From the NCBI RefSeq assembly GCF_019703515.2, contig NC_059382.1:14239001-14303000 (forward strand): a stretch of DNA of 64,000 nt, written 5' to 3'. The notes beneath the pieces are model-generated. The model did not search any database, was not told the DNA's origin, and worked only from the letters and a program-made list of their open reading frames with translations. The translations under genes and the position numbers were made by a program. Positions 34,666 to 45,705 of this stretch are shown piece after piece. The DNA comes from Myxocyprinus asiaticus (Eukaryota > Chordata > Actinopteri > Cypriniformes > Catostomidae). Numbering within the stretch: the stretch's first letter is position 1; each line of letters opens with the position of its first letter.

Positions 34666-36451
34666 TATAATACAGAAAAAAAACATTTTCCAAGAAAATA
34701 AAATTACAGTTATTTGAATTGTACAATCCAACTTTTTACTTCTACTGTATATTACATTTGTCACCATGTAAAAAGCTTCCTAATAATCTTTGTATGCATA
34801 GGCTATTATTTCACATGTATTTCACTCCTAAAGATTTCTGCAGCAACCCAAAGCTGTGTTACTGCTGCTATAGTGTACAATTGAGGTTGTACAGCATGTT
34901 CCTGTGATTGCCGATTTTTGGAATTGAAACATGGTGATGGAATGCTTTTTCCTTACATACACACACTGTAAACTATGATCAGCTGACAACATCAGAAATC
35001 ATTGATAATAGAAGGCTTTTTTTATATTTTTACTTAACTGAGATATTATAGTGCATTGTTGGTTTGACAGCACATACAATAGTTATAATATCTTATGTAT
35101 GTTAACAAACAGTGAACCTATCAATCATTTGGATATCAATCACATTACACTAGAGGCTACAGACATTGTGATAGAAGACAAACAACCAGCATTAAAGCAT
35201 CTGTTCATGTAAATACCATGGATCTATGTACATGCAGTCTGAAATCATGGGAGCAGCTGCAATAATAGTCCCCTGGCAATGCTACTATTTTAGGCAGTCT
35301 ATTCACAGAAAGCCTTCCATTAGATGCCCAGAAGTCTCCACTTTCAATTAATTCTGATATGATATTGGGATTTCAACTCCAATTCCGCTGTCCCTTCTGC
35401 AGAATACAAGCAGGTTAAATGCGCACACACAATCGCAATTGTTTTACCACGGTTTCAGTGCAGGCTCAGAAGGAATTAGCTGACTGCAGTGCTTTGAATG
35501 GTTCCTAATCCTATACTTTGCTATAACATTTAGCCTGAAAAAGTGCTTCTGAGACATTTATCCTACAGAAGGAAAAAAAAAAAATCTTAATCACAAGGCA
35601 GTCAAACACGTGGTCTTTTTAAGTTTCAGAAATAAAAACAAATCCGCAAAAGCCAGAAGAGGATGGCAAGAGTAAAAAAAAAAATGCAACTACGCTGATC
35701 CGAAGCCAGGATCTCCTGGCTTCCAAGAGGCTGGAAAGCGAATCTGCCCTTATCTGCACTGCACAGTATGGTGTTCCGGTTTCCTTTAACTGTCTATTGT
35801 TTACTAGCATGAAAATAATTGGGTTCAGTCCCAGACAGCTATATGAAGCTCTGTTAATATGGTGAAATTGAGGAATTTTAGGATCATGCATGGTATTTTA
35901 CAAAAATAGAGAAAGAAAAAAGCTTTGCTGAGCTCCTAACAGCTGGCAGCCCAAGAGTAATCTGTGACAGACCAATCGGAGCTGTAGATTATTAGAGCAG
36001 AGATCACCATTGTTTTGGCAGCGAGATGGGAGTGGGTATGGTGAAACACTAGTCAAACAACTGTCAAAGATGGCTTACGAGTTTTAGCTTCAACAATAAG
36101 GGTATATCAGTGGGGTTCAAAAGTCCAATTGTGAAAATGCTTGTTTTAATATTTCTAATTTAATAAAGTTTCCTTTTCCTCCCCCTTTTGCTTCCATACA
36201 GCATGGTCAATGTCACAAATTTGCTTATTTGATTATTGACCTACAAATAGTTCAGAATCTTAAACATTTCTTATATGTTTTAGGTAATAATGTTCTTTTG
36301 TTTAAAAATTTTCCAGTTATTTCAAGGTTTAAATTGGATATTGTATCCCATATTTTCAATGTGGACTCTGACTTATCCCTACTGTATCTACTATTATCAG
36401 CACTGCTGGCTGGTACACAAATATCAAAATTATCAAAAAAATGTTAATGCC
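34666..36451. other. Intronic sequence, no gene recognised
   Basis: Mostly repeat-free by eye. The minus-strand frame at 35619-35891 has no recognisable domain. Confidence 0.45.
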
Positions 36452-36652
36452 TTAAAGGGATAGTTTAACAAAAATGAAAATTCTGTCTTTTCTTTCCCTC
36501 ATACCATTCCAAATATGGCTTGCTTTCTTCTGTGTAACACAAAAGGAGATTTAAGGCAGAATGTTAGCCTCAGTCACTACTCACTTTCTTTGTATGGAAA
36601 ATGATGCAATGAAAGTGAAAGTGAAAGGTATAAGGGTTTGGAACAATATTAG
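36452..36652. mobile_element. TTAAAGGGATAGTTCACCC-type foldback MITE, partial copy
   Basis: The left end TTAAAGGGATAGTTTAACA is intact, with internal ACACAAAAGGAGATTTAAGG and GCAATGAAAGTGAAAGTG. The right half is short and decayed. Confidence 0.78.
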
Positions 36653-37814
36653 GGTACTTTCAAATGTAGGAAACATTGTAGCATATGAGATGTATGCTTG
36701 CTTAATTGATATGTTGACTGCTTGGTAAAGGGGTGCTGGAGAGGCTGTGATGAGTCTGTTGTGAGATAGCCAGCGGGATACGGAGAGAGGGGGGCAGACA
36801 GAGGTCGCAGAGGGCCTTCTTCCCTCCTGCAATGGGAAAGGTCACATTCTGACACACATTTAAGTGTCTGCCCACAGAGCTCATTGAAAGTGATGGTCAG
36901 TTTGCTTCACCACCCATACAAACACATACACACCATCCACCAACATCAAGCTAGGGAGAGAAACCCCAGCTCATTGCCTAACAGCCTCCTCATCAAGGCA
37001 TCATTGGGCAATATAATATAGAGTACTTATGGTATTTTTTATATTATTTTGCAACCTTTATGCTATTAGCGTGTAAACCAGCTTTCAGAGCAAACCACAA
37101 CTTAAACTGTGGCTAAAAGTAAGAAAAGGTATTGGGCAATGGGCAGTGCGGATGTGTTTTATATAGTTGTCTAGGGAATGTCCCCTTGGCTTTGTTCACT
37201 CTTGTGCTAAATTGTTTTTATACAGTTGTTAAATACATGAGTCATACATTCCTTGTTCCAGTTGCTAGATAGAGCTCCACTTTGGTGATTTAGCTACTGA
37301 GAATATTAACACACATTATTATAATTATTGCAGGGGGTATCCTATCTCTCTTTATAGGGATGCCAGTCTTGTTCCCAAAAGTTCTGGAATTTCCAACATG
37401 ACTGGTCGATGCAATAGCATGTTGAAACAAAGGAGGGAGGAGGGACGTTTTCTTTACTGTAGGGTCATGAGTGATAGAGTGACTGCAATCTTGACTTCAA
37501 AACTTGTAGCAATAATTTAAGAATCTCCTTAGTAAAACCAAATGAGCATATCTAAAACATTACGATGTATGGAACATAATGTTGGCTTATTACAAAAAAG
37601 ATAGTGGCTAGTTAGGCCTGGTAAATAGTGCAGCAATGTGAGGTAATGTCTGGATCCTGCAAACTAGAAAGAGGGTAGAAAGATTTGAATATAAGCTGGT
37701 GGTGCATGTATCAGGCACACCTTTGACCAATGATTTTCCATAATTTTTCATGACTTTTGCTGTTATTTTTGATTATATAATATTGCAGAGCTAAGCTTAA
37801 CTAGAAGAATGTGT
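36653..37814. other. Intronic sequence, no feature recognised
   Basis: No coding evidence or clear repeat. Confidence 0.45.
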
Positions 37815-37884
37815 AACACTACAATAAGGTTATATTTGTTAACATTAGTTAACTACATTAGATAACATGAACTAACATTTACAG
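37815..37884. repeat. Fragment of a 'TTAGTTAACTACATTAG' repeat
   Basis: A short block of TTAACATTAGTTAACTACAT and CATGAACTAACATTTACAGC, which resembles the end of a common cyprinid DNA repeat. It abuts the Penelope-like element directly. Confidence 0.4.
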
Positions 37885-38123
37885 CATTAAAGGTTAATGT
37901 GGAAGAACACAGGTACGCAATACGCACTCGCAACACAAACTACCCAATGGCTAAAGACTACATCCAAGCCAAACATGGAAATGACAGCACTTTGAAAGTA
38001 CTGGGTATAGAACAGGTGTCACTTGGTACCAGGGGTGGAGATATGTTGAAAAGACTAAAGCAACATGAGACTTACTGGATACACACATTAAAAGCTCTTT
38101 TTAGATTTTTTATCTCCCAGTGA
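37885..38123 (+). pseudogene. PLE GIY-YIG endonuclease, C-terminal fragment
   Basis: The endonuclease of Penelope-like elements nicks target DNA for retrotransposition. The visible part starts LKVNVEEHRYAIRTRN and contains GNDSTLKVLGIEQV, RGGDMLKRLKQHETYWIHT and LKALF, the typical C-terminal half of the domain. The GIY and YIG motifs would be further 5' and are absent. The frame closes at a TGA at 38121-38123 after an apparent frameshift; the shifted frame would read on into CLTEDIDFSPF, which fits the normal family end. Confidence 0.8.
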
Positions 38124-38666
38124 TTTTATTGTGTGCCTAACTGAGGACATTGATTTTTCTCCATTCCTATGTTCATGAACTGAACTTGTATATTGTGTTC
38201 TTGTTAATATCGAGGTTTGATGTATATGGTAATGTAAAACTGTGCCTGATTCTGTGTAAATTATTACTATTATTTTTCTTTATACATACATTTCTCTCTT
38301 TATATTCTGTTTTCTTTATATTGCAATGTTAGAATGTCTAAGTGTTTAATTTGTTAAATAACTTCAGGCCTCTAGTGGCCAGCACCTGTAGTAAAGCACT
38401 ATGGTGAGACTATTAGTCACTTCCTGTTTCTCCATTTTGTGACACCCTGATGAAGGCCTGTTTGGGCCGATATGCGTTGGTGCTTTTTTAAGATGTAGCC
38501 CCTATAATAAAGGCTTTTTAATATTGAAATTTCACATGAGTGCCTGGATGTGGATGTATGTTTCCATTTTTAATTTTTTTTATTTTTTTTTATGTAACTA
38601 GCCCCCTTTCCGGAGCACCTGTGGCATTTTTTGAATACCAGATGCGCTCTTGGATATAATTTCTTT
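38104..38666 (+). repeat. PLE terminal direct repeat A (pLTR)
   Basis: This is a near-identical direct copy of 40498-41053. It contains the last codons and 3' untranslated part of the element, an AATAAAGG signal near 38506, and the hammerhead-like motif at 38443-38482. Confidence 0.88.
38443..38482 (+). ncRNA. Hammerhead-ribozyme-like motif in PLE repeat A
   Basis: CACC (38443-38446), CTGATGA (38447-38453), a hairpin with GGCC arms (38455-38458 and 38465-38468), GATA in place of the canonical GAAA (38469-38472), a short TGCG in the stem III position, TT, then GGTG (38479-38482) that can pair with CACC as stem I. Penelope-like elements are known to carry minimal hammerhead motifs in their terminal repeats. 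The GAAA to GATA change suggests loss of activity. Confidence 0.55.
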
Positions 38667-39012
38667 TCATTCTATGAAGGACATTTGGGGATTGTCCTAT
38701 CTAGGAGTTGCTCCATTTCAGATTGCATGTACTACTGGAATGTATTTTACCCACAGACTGCTAAATATGGCAAGTAAACCATTTTCCTACACTAAGGATG
38801 AGGGCTTGGACATTACTGCTCAGGATACACTGCTGGATCAGGTACTTATTCAGGACAACACAGATTCAAGTAAGCTGTATTCTCATCTAAAGAAACTGAC
38901 AGAAAAATATTTAAAACTACATCTTTACTTGATTACCCTATCTGACTATTGGAGAGCAGAAAGGATACCAAGAGGCGTAAGGAAAAGGCAATTTCCCTCT
39001 TTTGGGCTATGA
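38650..39012 (+). pseudogene. PLE 5' open reading frame fragment
   Basis: The frame includes MASKPFSYTKDEGLDIT and AERIPRGVRKRQFPSFG and then stops. The sequence continues in another frame (about 39004-39180) as a charged, lysine- and glutamate-rich stretch likely to form a coiled coil (AKKQKETLQDEIKELKTK), with one in-frame stop. This is the poorly conserved N-terminal part of a PLE polyprotein. Confidence 0.6.
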
Positions 39013-39174
39013 TAATCCTGATTTTAAACAAAAATGGAAGGCCATCCTAAACAAATGCTAATTGGATTTGATTCTGTTGTTGATAGAAGAAGCTAAAAAA
39101 CAAAAAGAAACTTTACAGGATGAGATAAAGGAATTAAAGACAAAACCTGAGCAAATTGAACCAGAAGAAAGCAA

Positions 39175-39567
39175 TTGTCTTTTGAGGACAAATTGAAGGA
39201 GGATACAGCAAAACTAACAACCAGATTGAAACAAATTAAATTGGTAAAATTCAAAAGAGATCAGGATGATTATAGTGCTGATTGTGTCTATGATTGGGGA
39301 AGGAAACGTCATTCTAAACAGAGAAGTAGAAGATCTGTTTTGTTCAGTTTGCCTAGCACTGACGATGAAGGTGAGAGTGATAACAGACAATTTGATGTCC
39401 GCAGGCCAGCCCAGACTGCTTCCTCTCACAATTCAAATTATTTTTTAGATCATCACTCCAGGTCACAGAGTCTAAACAGAAGAGGAGAACTCGAAGGGGC
39501 AAGTGGGGAGACTCGATGCACTTACCAAGGGCTGAAAACGCAGTGCCAGAGGAGAGAACGGTGGTGA
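39175..39567 (+). pseudogene. PLE polyprotein, region before the reverse transcriptase
   Basis: It contains KLKEDTAKLTTRLKQIKLVK and KRDQDDYSADCVYDW, the conserved 'K-F-x-R-D-x-x-D-Y' stretch found upstream of the reverse transcriptase in Penelope-like elements, followed by a basic, serine-rich tail. The frame is broken at its 3' end. Confidence 0.65.
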
Positions 39568-39579
39568 TTAATATTTTGG

Positions 39580-40497
39580 ACCTTTCCCTCTCAAATGACT
39601 GTCAGCTTTGTATAAGGGCCTCTCTTATGCTGCAAAATATTCAGGAAATGAATTTCAAACTAAGATAGATCTATTTAGATTTGACTGCAGTTTACATTTA
39701 AAAGTTTGGTATCACCAGAAGTCATGTGTAGTGGCACACCCCAGTGTAAAGGAGTCTGAATCAAGAATTAATTTTACTTTCCGGCCCAAGTCTAAATTTA
39801 CCCCTACCAACATATATTCTACACTAAATACCTTCACTAAAATGTTTATGAACTGGAAAGAGTATTTCAGAATAGAGCAATGCGTTAATATAATTTGACA
39901 AAGAAACAAACGGATGCACTTGAATGGTTATCATCCAGAGATGATGTGCTAATAAAAAGTGCTGACAAGGGTGGTGCAGTTTGTGTATGGAGCAAAGATA
40001 AATATATAAGAGAAGCCATGCGACAATTGAAGAATACAGCTTATTACTCCATGCCACCATGCAATCCAATGGAGAATATGAAAAGACAATGTACTGATCT
40101 AATGACTGAGGCAAGAAATGAAAATCTGATCTCACAACAGGAATATGACTTGTGATATCTTGTGGTTCCTAATCCACGTTTACCAGTGTTTTACATTTAC
40201 CTAAGATTCACAAAAATCTAGAAGATCCACCAGGCAAACCAATCATCAGTGACAACGAGTCTATAACAGAACCGATATCTAAATACATAGATTTTTTTTT
40301 ATTTTTTTATAAAACCTTTTGTCATGGAATTGCCATCTTATTTTCAGGATAGTACACAAGTTTTAAAGAAAATATCTGCCATTGGAAACATTGGTGATTG
40401 CCTTATGGCTACTATGGATGTGGAATCCCTCTACAGTAATACTGTCCATGATGAAGGCCTTGATTCAATGAGACATTACTTAAGGTCGAGATTGGAT
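39580..40497 (+). pseudogene. PLE reverse transcriptase, N-terminal half, frameshifted
   Basis: Fragments in changing frames: GLSYAAKYSGNEFQTKIDLF (about 39613), RPKSKFTPTNIYSTLNTFTK (about 39780), SSRDDVLIKSADKGGAVCVW with the family's ADKGGA motif (about 39930), then IHKNLEDPPGKPIISDNESI (about 40209) and ATMDVESLYSNT, the motif A region with the first catalytic Asp (about 40406). The sequence stops after RHYLRSRLDDF, where the internal deletion joins repeat B. The motif C YxDD is absent. Confidence 0.85.
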
Positions 40498-41053
40498 GAT
40501 TTTTTTTATCTCCCAGTGATTTTATTGTGTGCCTAACTGAGGACATTGATTTTTCTCCATTCTTATAATCTTGGACTGAACTTGTATATTGTGTTCCTGT
40601 TAATATCGAGGTCTGATTTATATGGTAATGTAAAACTGTGCCTGATTCTGTGTAAATTATTATTATTATACATACATTTTTCTCTTCTGTTTTCTTTATA
40701 TTGCAATGTTAGTATGTCTAAGTGTTTAATTTGTTTTTGATTATTGGTGTTAAATAACTTCAGACCTCTAGTGGCCAGCACCTGTAGTAGAGCACTATGG
40801 TGAGTCTATTAAGTCACTTCCTGTTTCTCCATTTTGTGACACCCTGATGAAGGCCTGTTTTGGCCGATACACGGCCGATGGTGCTTTTTTAAGATGTATC
40901 CCCTATAATAAAGGCTTTTTAATATTGAAATTCCATGTGAGTGCCCGGATGTGGATATATGTTTCCACCATTTCTTTTATGTAACTAGCCCCCTTTCCAG
41001 AGCACCTGTGGCATTTTTTGAGTACCAGATGCGCTCTTGGATATAATTTCTTT
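40498..41053 (+). repeat. PLE terminal direct repeat B (pLTR)
   Basis: Direct copy of 38104-38666 with small indels. It carries the second hammerhead-like motif and an AATAAAGG signal, and ends at GCGCTCTTGGATATAATTTC followed by a (TA)n tract. Confidence 0.88.
40840..40883 (+). ncRNA. Hammerhead-ribozyme-like motif in PLE repeat B
   Basis: Same layout as the motif at 38443: CACC, CTGATGA (40844-40850), GGCC-armed hairpin, GATA instead of GAAA, then GGTG (40880-40883). It is 4 bases longer because of an added segment between the core and the cleavage position, so it should be inactive. Confidence 0.5.
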
Positions 41054-41076
41054 GGATATATATATATATATACGTA

Positions 41077-41608
41077 CACACTACCAGTCAAAAGTTTTGA
41101 AACACATTGTTTATTATAATTTTTTTTTAGAATAATAGTAAAGTCATCAAAACTATGGAATAACATAAATGGAACTATGGGAATTATGTTGTGACTAAAC
41201 CAAATCCAAAATAAATCAAAACTGTGTTATATTTTAGCATCTTCAGAGTGGTCACCCTTTGCCTAGAATTTGCAGACATGTATTCTTGACATTTTCTCAA
41301 CCAACTTCTTGAGGTATCACCCTGGGATGCTTTTTAAACAGTATTGAAGGAGTTCCCATCTATGTTGGGCACTTATTGGCTGCTTTTCTTTATTATTTGG
41401 TCCAAGTCATCAATTTCAAAAACTTTTTTTTTTTTTTTTTTTTATTAAATTTGAGTTTTATATTGAAATAAATTAATATGGTGGCACAATTATATTTTTG
41501 TCTACAAAACTGATTTCAAACATTTAAGCATACGCCTTCAGATCAAAAGATTTTTAAGATCATGAGAAACATTTCAGTCAAGTGTTTCAAAACTTTTGAC
41601 CGGTAGTG
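41077..41608. mobile_element. Tc1/mariner-type deletion derivative (MITE)
   Basis: The left end CACTACCAGTCAAAAGTTTTG and the right end AAAACTTTTGACCGGTAGTG are inverted repeats flanked by TA. Inside, CAGAGTGGTCACCCTTTGCC-like text is typical of the untranslated arms of a fish Tc1 element. No transposase frame is left. It abuts the next Tc1 element with only a short TA/CA spacer. Confidence 0.82.
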
Positions 41609-41614
41609 TATATA

Positions 41615-42330
41615 CACACACTGGCAGCCAAAAGTTTGGAATAATTTGGGATTTTGCTCTTAATTGGTACTTTTATTCACCAAAGTGGCATTCAACTGAT
41701 CACAATGTATAGTCAGGACATTAATAACATGAAAAATGACTATTGCAATTTGAAAAAAACTACTTCAAAGAGTTCTCATCAAAAAATCATCCACGTGCAG
41801 CAATGACAGCTTTGCAGATCCTTGGCATTCTAGCTGTCAGTTTGTCCAGATACTCAGGTGACATTTCACCCCACACTTCCTGAAGCACTTGGAATAGATG
41901 TGGCTGTCTTGTCGGGCACTTCTCATGCACCTTACCTTTTTGGCAATTTCAAGCATTGTATAACCTTCATTCCTCAAAACAATGATTGACTGACGAGTTT
42001 CTAGAGAAAGCTGTTTCTTTTTTGCCATTTTTGACCTAATATTGACCTTAAGACATGCCAGTCTATTGCATACTGTGGCAACTCAAAAACAAACACAAAG
42101 ACAATGTTAAGCTTCATTTAATGAGCCAAATAGCTTTCAGCTGTGTTTGATATAATGGCAAGTGATTTTCTAGTACCAGGTGTTGGAGTGATGGCTGCTG
42201 GGGCCTGTCTGACTTTTTTAAATAGTGATCTGAAACATCAGCAATGTCCTGACTATACTTTGTGATCAGTTGAATGCCACTTCGATGAATTAAAGTACCA
42301 ATTTCCTTCCGAAACAGCATAATCTGTTTG
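41615..42330 (-). mobile_element. Tc1-like deletion derivative, same family as 23910-25113
   Basis: The left end CACTGGCAGCCAAAAGTTTGG and the inner arm ACTTTTATTCACCAAAGTGG match the element at 23910. The right arm (CCACTTCGATGAATTAAAGT) is present, but the terminal repeat itself is replaced by diverged sequence. An internal deletion of the transposase leaves about 0.7 kb. Confidence 0.82.
41837..42028 (-). pseudogene. Tc1-like transposase N-terminus fused to distal fragment
   Basis: The minus-strand frame starts MAKKKQLSLETRQSIIVLR (start at 42028), the intact beginning of the paired-like DNA-binding domain, up to MLEIAKK. It then jumps by deletion into the C-terminal CPTRQPHLFQ-encoding region read in another frame. 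The whole DDE domain is missing. Confidence 0.82.
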
Positions 42331-42349
42331 CCGAAAACTGTATATTTAC

Positions 42350-42481
42350 TATAGAACTTTCCATGACTTGTCCGTGCATTTTTTACATTTTATTAATTTC
42401 CATGACTTATCTATGGCCGGGAAATCAAAATGTTAAAATTCCCTGATACTTCCAGATTTTCTATGACCGTGGGAACACTGA
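42350..42481. repeat. 'CAGTGTTCCCACGG' repeat fragment
   Basis: It ends in TATGACCGTGGGAACACTG and holds AAAATTCCCTGATACTTCC, shared with 55450-55572. The inverted TTCCATGACTT / AAGTCATGG-like motifs and CAGNGTTCCC terminus suggest a hAT-type non-autonomous element; only one end is clear. Confidence 0.55.
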
Positions 42482-43325
42482 TGTACAGTACAGTATCTAC
42501 AAACAAAATAAGTATGTACTGAAGAAACTATGCTTACCAATACATGCAATAAATTGTGTGATAACATTCATTGCTGATTCTCAAGACAAAATGTATCACA
42601 ATCAGGTTTACGGCGGTAGAAAATATTTCTCAAACATGTAGTGTCCTGTGTTTCTAAACCACATGCCCAGCTTGTCATTTGGGAGAAAAGTGCACAGTCA
42701 CATAGGTCACAAATGCTAATCACAAGTCCCACCAAAGCAGCATGATGGATTGACATGGCTCTGGTCCCACATAGATGACCACAGCAAGCTCAATAACCAA
42801 TTCAACTGCTGCGTGCTGCATAACAAATGAGACCAACTGCTGGGACACATTGAGAATCTTTCAAAAGACAAGCTACACAAGTTTGTCCAAGAAACAACGC
42901 TGCTACACTGTATCCTAATGCATTTTTTGACAGTTTCCTGAGACCAACAGTGGCCCGAAAGACTTCTTGAACATACGACCCTGCCCATAGACAAGGTTAC
43001 AGATGTTTCCTGGCTTTGGTGTTGGGAGAAAGGAAAAAAAGAGGGGGAGAGATGTAGAGGAAGAAAGACAGAGAGGAAGAATGAGTTTGGGGGTGTGGTG
43101 GGGGAATAAAAAACCAGGCATCTCCCTTCCTCAGTGACTCGTATTTTCCTGCTCGCTCTTCAAAGGACGGTTGATTGCGGTCTCCACATAGATGAATCCC
43201 ACAGGAGCATGTGGATCATTGTTTCAATTTGAAACACCAACTACGAAATGAAGAGTGGACTGTGTGGACAGCGAAATGAAGGCAGGGGCCACCTGGGTCC
43301 TTTTGGTGTCTGTGCGCCATTAGGT
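42482..43325. other. Intronic sequence, no gene recognised
   Basis: A purine-rich tract at 43020-43110 is notable. No coding evidence. Confidence 0.45.
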
Positions 43326-43519
43326 TAAAGAGAAATTCTTTCATCATTTACTCACCCTCATGTTTTTCCAAACCTGTATGACTTTCTTCCATGAAACAGA
43401 AACTGTTAGGAACTGATAGCCTCAGTCACCATTCACAAAAAGAAAGTCATGTGAATTTAGAACAACATGAGGGTGAGTAAATAATACACAATTTTTAATT
43501 TTGGATAAAATCCCTTTAA
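43326..43519. mobile_element. TTAAAGGGATAGTTCACCC-type foldback MITE, short copy
   Basis: The left TCATCATTTACTCACCCTCAT and right ATGAGGGTGAGTAAATAATA arms are inverse. The ends are AAAGAGAAATTCTTTC and AAAATCCCTTTAA. The middle is shortened. Confidence 0.82.
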
Positions 43520-43924
43520 TAACTTTCTGTATACATGAATGTTTGGGAGAGGGCAATGAAAGTATATAACAGATACATCACCACAGCAACTGGCAGACCC
43601 AGAAAATATTGTGGGGCAGCTGCTAATGATGTAATGTGTTTTGGTTTTTTTTATTTCTTGTTTTTTTTTAACAGAGGCAAAGATGGGGTGTTGCATGTTC
43701 TTATATAATCGTGAACAGTAAAAAGGACAATGTGCGATGGGGATAGAAAATCACAGACAGTTTCCATTCAAATCTCTTTATGACTTTTGAAGCTCTATTT
43801 TATAGTCTAGTGCATCTGATGGTCCAAATGGACACTCCAAATGCAGATGTTGCTACAAAGGCCTAAACTAACCCATAAGCAGTCACTATGGCAGAAGGGG
43901 GGAAAAATGCTCTGGTAACCTTTC

Positions 43925-44180
43925 TTTAAAGGGAAAGTTAATCCGAAAATGAAAATTGTAATTCCATTAAATGAAGGTGAATGGGGCTGCCAAGCTCCAA
44001 CATAAGAAAAAAAGTGCCATAAAAGAACCACAAAAGTAGTCCATATTAGTGGAAGGACGATAGATCTGTTTTGTTTTGTGTTTTTGTGCCGAAAGTTGAT
44101 TTTTGGAACTATTAGTTATCTGCAAAAATCTATACAGATAGTTTATGATAGTTTTTCTTTTTTCCCTCATTTATTTTATT

Positions 44181-44255
<75 letters not shown>

Positions 44256-44904
44256 CATACACTAAACTCTTTTTTTGAATATATAGGCTATAAAAAGCTT
44301 AATTTGTTTAATACTTACATATAGAGCATTGTTAAAGGAGTGAGGTCTCTGTCATTTCAAAAAAAGTCCCTGATCCGTTTTGGGTTCCCTGTCATGCACC
44401 AAATCTTAATTTTTATGGTTATTATTGGAATTTTGGTTGCACAATAAACTGCTTCTAGGATTTTATTCATTCTGCACTATTGTAGCTTCTATGCCTGTGC
44501 CCATCATAGTAAGGAAAGACAAAAAAAAAATTTAATCATTTCTATAAATGTATTTTACAAAACTGTCAGCCGGTTAATTGGTTATCAGCCTTTTCCACCA
44601 CCTTAGTTATCGGTATCAGCAAAATGCACTACCGGTCGACCTCTAGTCCATATGACCCCGGTGCTATTTTCCTTCTGAAGCCATACAATAGCTTTGTGTG
44701 ACAAATAAGCAAAAATGTATGTAATTATTTACAGAAAATCTTGCCTCTTACCATAGTTCTCAAAATAAAGTATGGCACCTTTAGAGGCATTGTATCATGC
44801 ATTGCAAAAAAACATTTGTGCCATGGAAGAAAAGATGGTACTATGGATTTGAAAAGACATGAGGGTTAGTAAATGATGACATATTTGGGTGAACTATCCC
44901 TTTA
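43925..44904. mobile_element. Variant foldback element with microsatellite-bearing centre
   Basis: The left end TTTAAAGGGAAAGTTAATCC and right end GGGTGAACTATCCCTTTA are inverted. Inward, CACAAAAGTAGTCCATATTAG (left) and AGTCCATATGACC (right) mark the arms of a longer sub-family. The centre holds a (TA)n tract (44185-44250) and other sequence, including CGGTTATCGG-like blocks, probably from a further insertion. Confidence 0.6.
44185..44250. repeat. (TA)n microsatellite
   Basis: Long pure TA tract. Confidence 0.95.
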
Positions 44905-45704
44905 TGTCCACTTTGGAAGAGGTGAACAATCAACTCAACTTTGCCTCCCAATGTCCTGCAGCAAGCATTGAAAACAGCAGAGGAAGGATAGAAGGGTCTC
45001 CAAAGAATAACAAAGGATCTGGAAGAAAGAGTGAATTCCTCTATAGTGATGTCACTCTTATTGAGATGTGCTGGGTTTATCCACTCCTTTTCCTCAGTTC
45101 GACCTAAGCCACCCCCCACATCTATAGTGACGTTGCCATGGTTACGGGGCCCATGCCGGGCAAACAGCCGAAGAGATGCCTGGACTGGGATCCTGTCTTC
45201 ATCTTTTGCCTTGTATTCTCTCTCACCCTCTCAAGACCTTCCTGAGCACCCCTCAAAGAACACACAGAGGGACAAAAAGAGAACAAGAGAAAAAAAAAAC
45301 AGCCAGCAAGCGAGAGTGAGAGAGAGAGAGCAAGGGAAAATTGTAAAAAAAAAAGGGGGAAAGCAAGGGGGGGGGGGGAATAAACTGGGAAGAGGGAGAA
45401 AGGGATTCTTTATTCCATATGTACTATCCAACGATTAATAGTGGAGAGGGGGGAAACATTACTCATTGAGAAACTAAACTCTCCAAAAGAAAGATGAAGA
45501 ATAAAAATTAGGTAAGGAGGTGGGAAGGGGGAATCTAAATGTGCCTGCCAGGTGCCTAACACTGTTTTAAAGGCTCCTGGGACCTGTGTTTGCAGAAAAT
45601 TTTCTCCACTTTGGCTCAAAAGAATGTTGATATTCATTTTTTTTACATTTTGTAATATGTACTGTGCACCATTTCAGTGATATTTGTGACATATTTGACA
45701 AAAT
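44905..45704. other. Intronic sequence with purine-rich tracts
   Basis: GAGA and poly-G/poly-A tracts at 45310-45410. No gene. The plus-strand frame at 45031-45438 is low-complexity in its second half and has no recognisable product. Confidence 0.5.
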
Positions 45705-45705
45705 G

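Larger units (their letters stand above)
37885..41053 (+). mobile_element. Penelope-like retroelement with direct terminal repeats (PLE), partial tandem
   Basis: The order is: end of a GIY-YIG endonuclease frame (37885-38103), repeat A (38104-38666), body with the 5' ORF region and a reverse transcriptase fragment (38667-40497), and repeat B (40498-41053). Repeats A and B are near-identical direct copies, both ending GCGCTCTTGGATATAATTTC. This is the pLTR-type partial tandem layout known for Penelope-like elements. The body has lost the second half of the reverse transcriptase, including the YxDD region, and most of the endonuclease. Frames are broken in several places, so it is inactive. Confidence 0.88.

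Noticed and set aside
45031..45438. 135-codon plus-strand frame rich in Lys, Arg and Gly
   Set aside because: The second half is encoded by GAGA, poly-A and poly-G tracts; low-complexity artefact.
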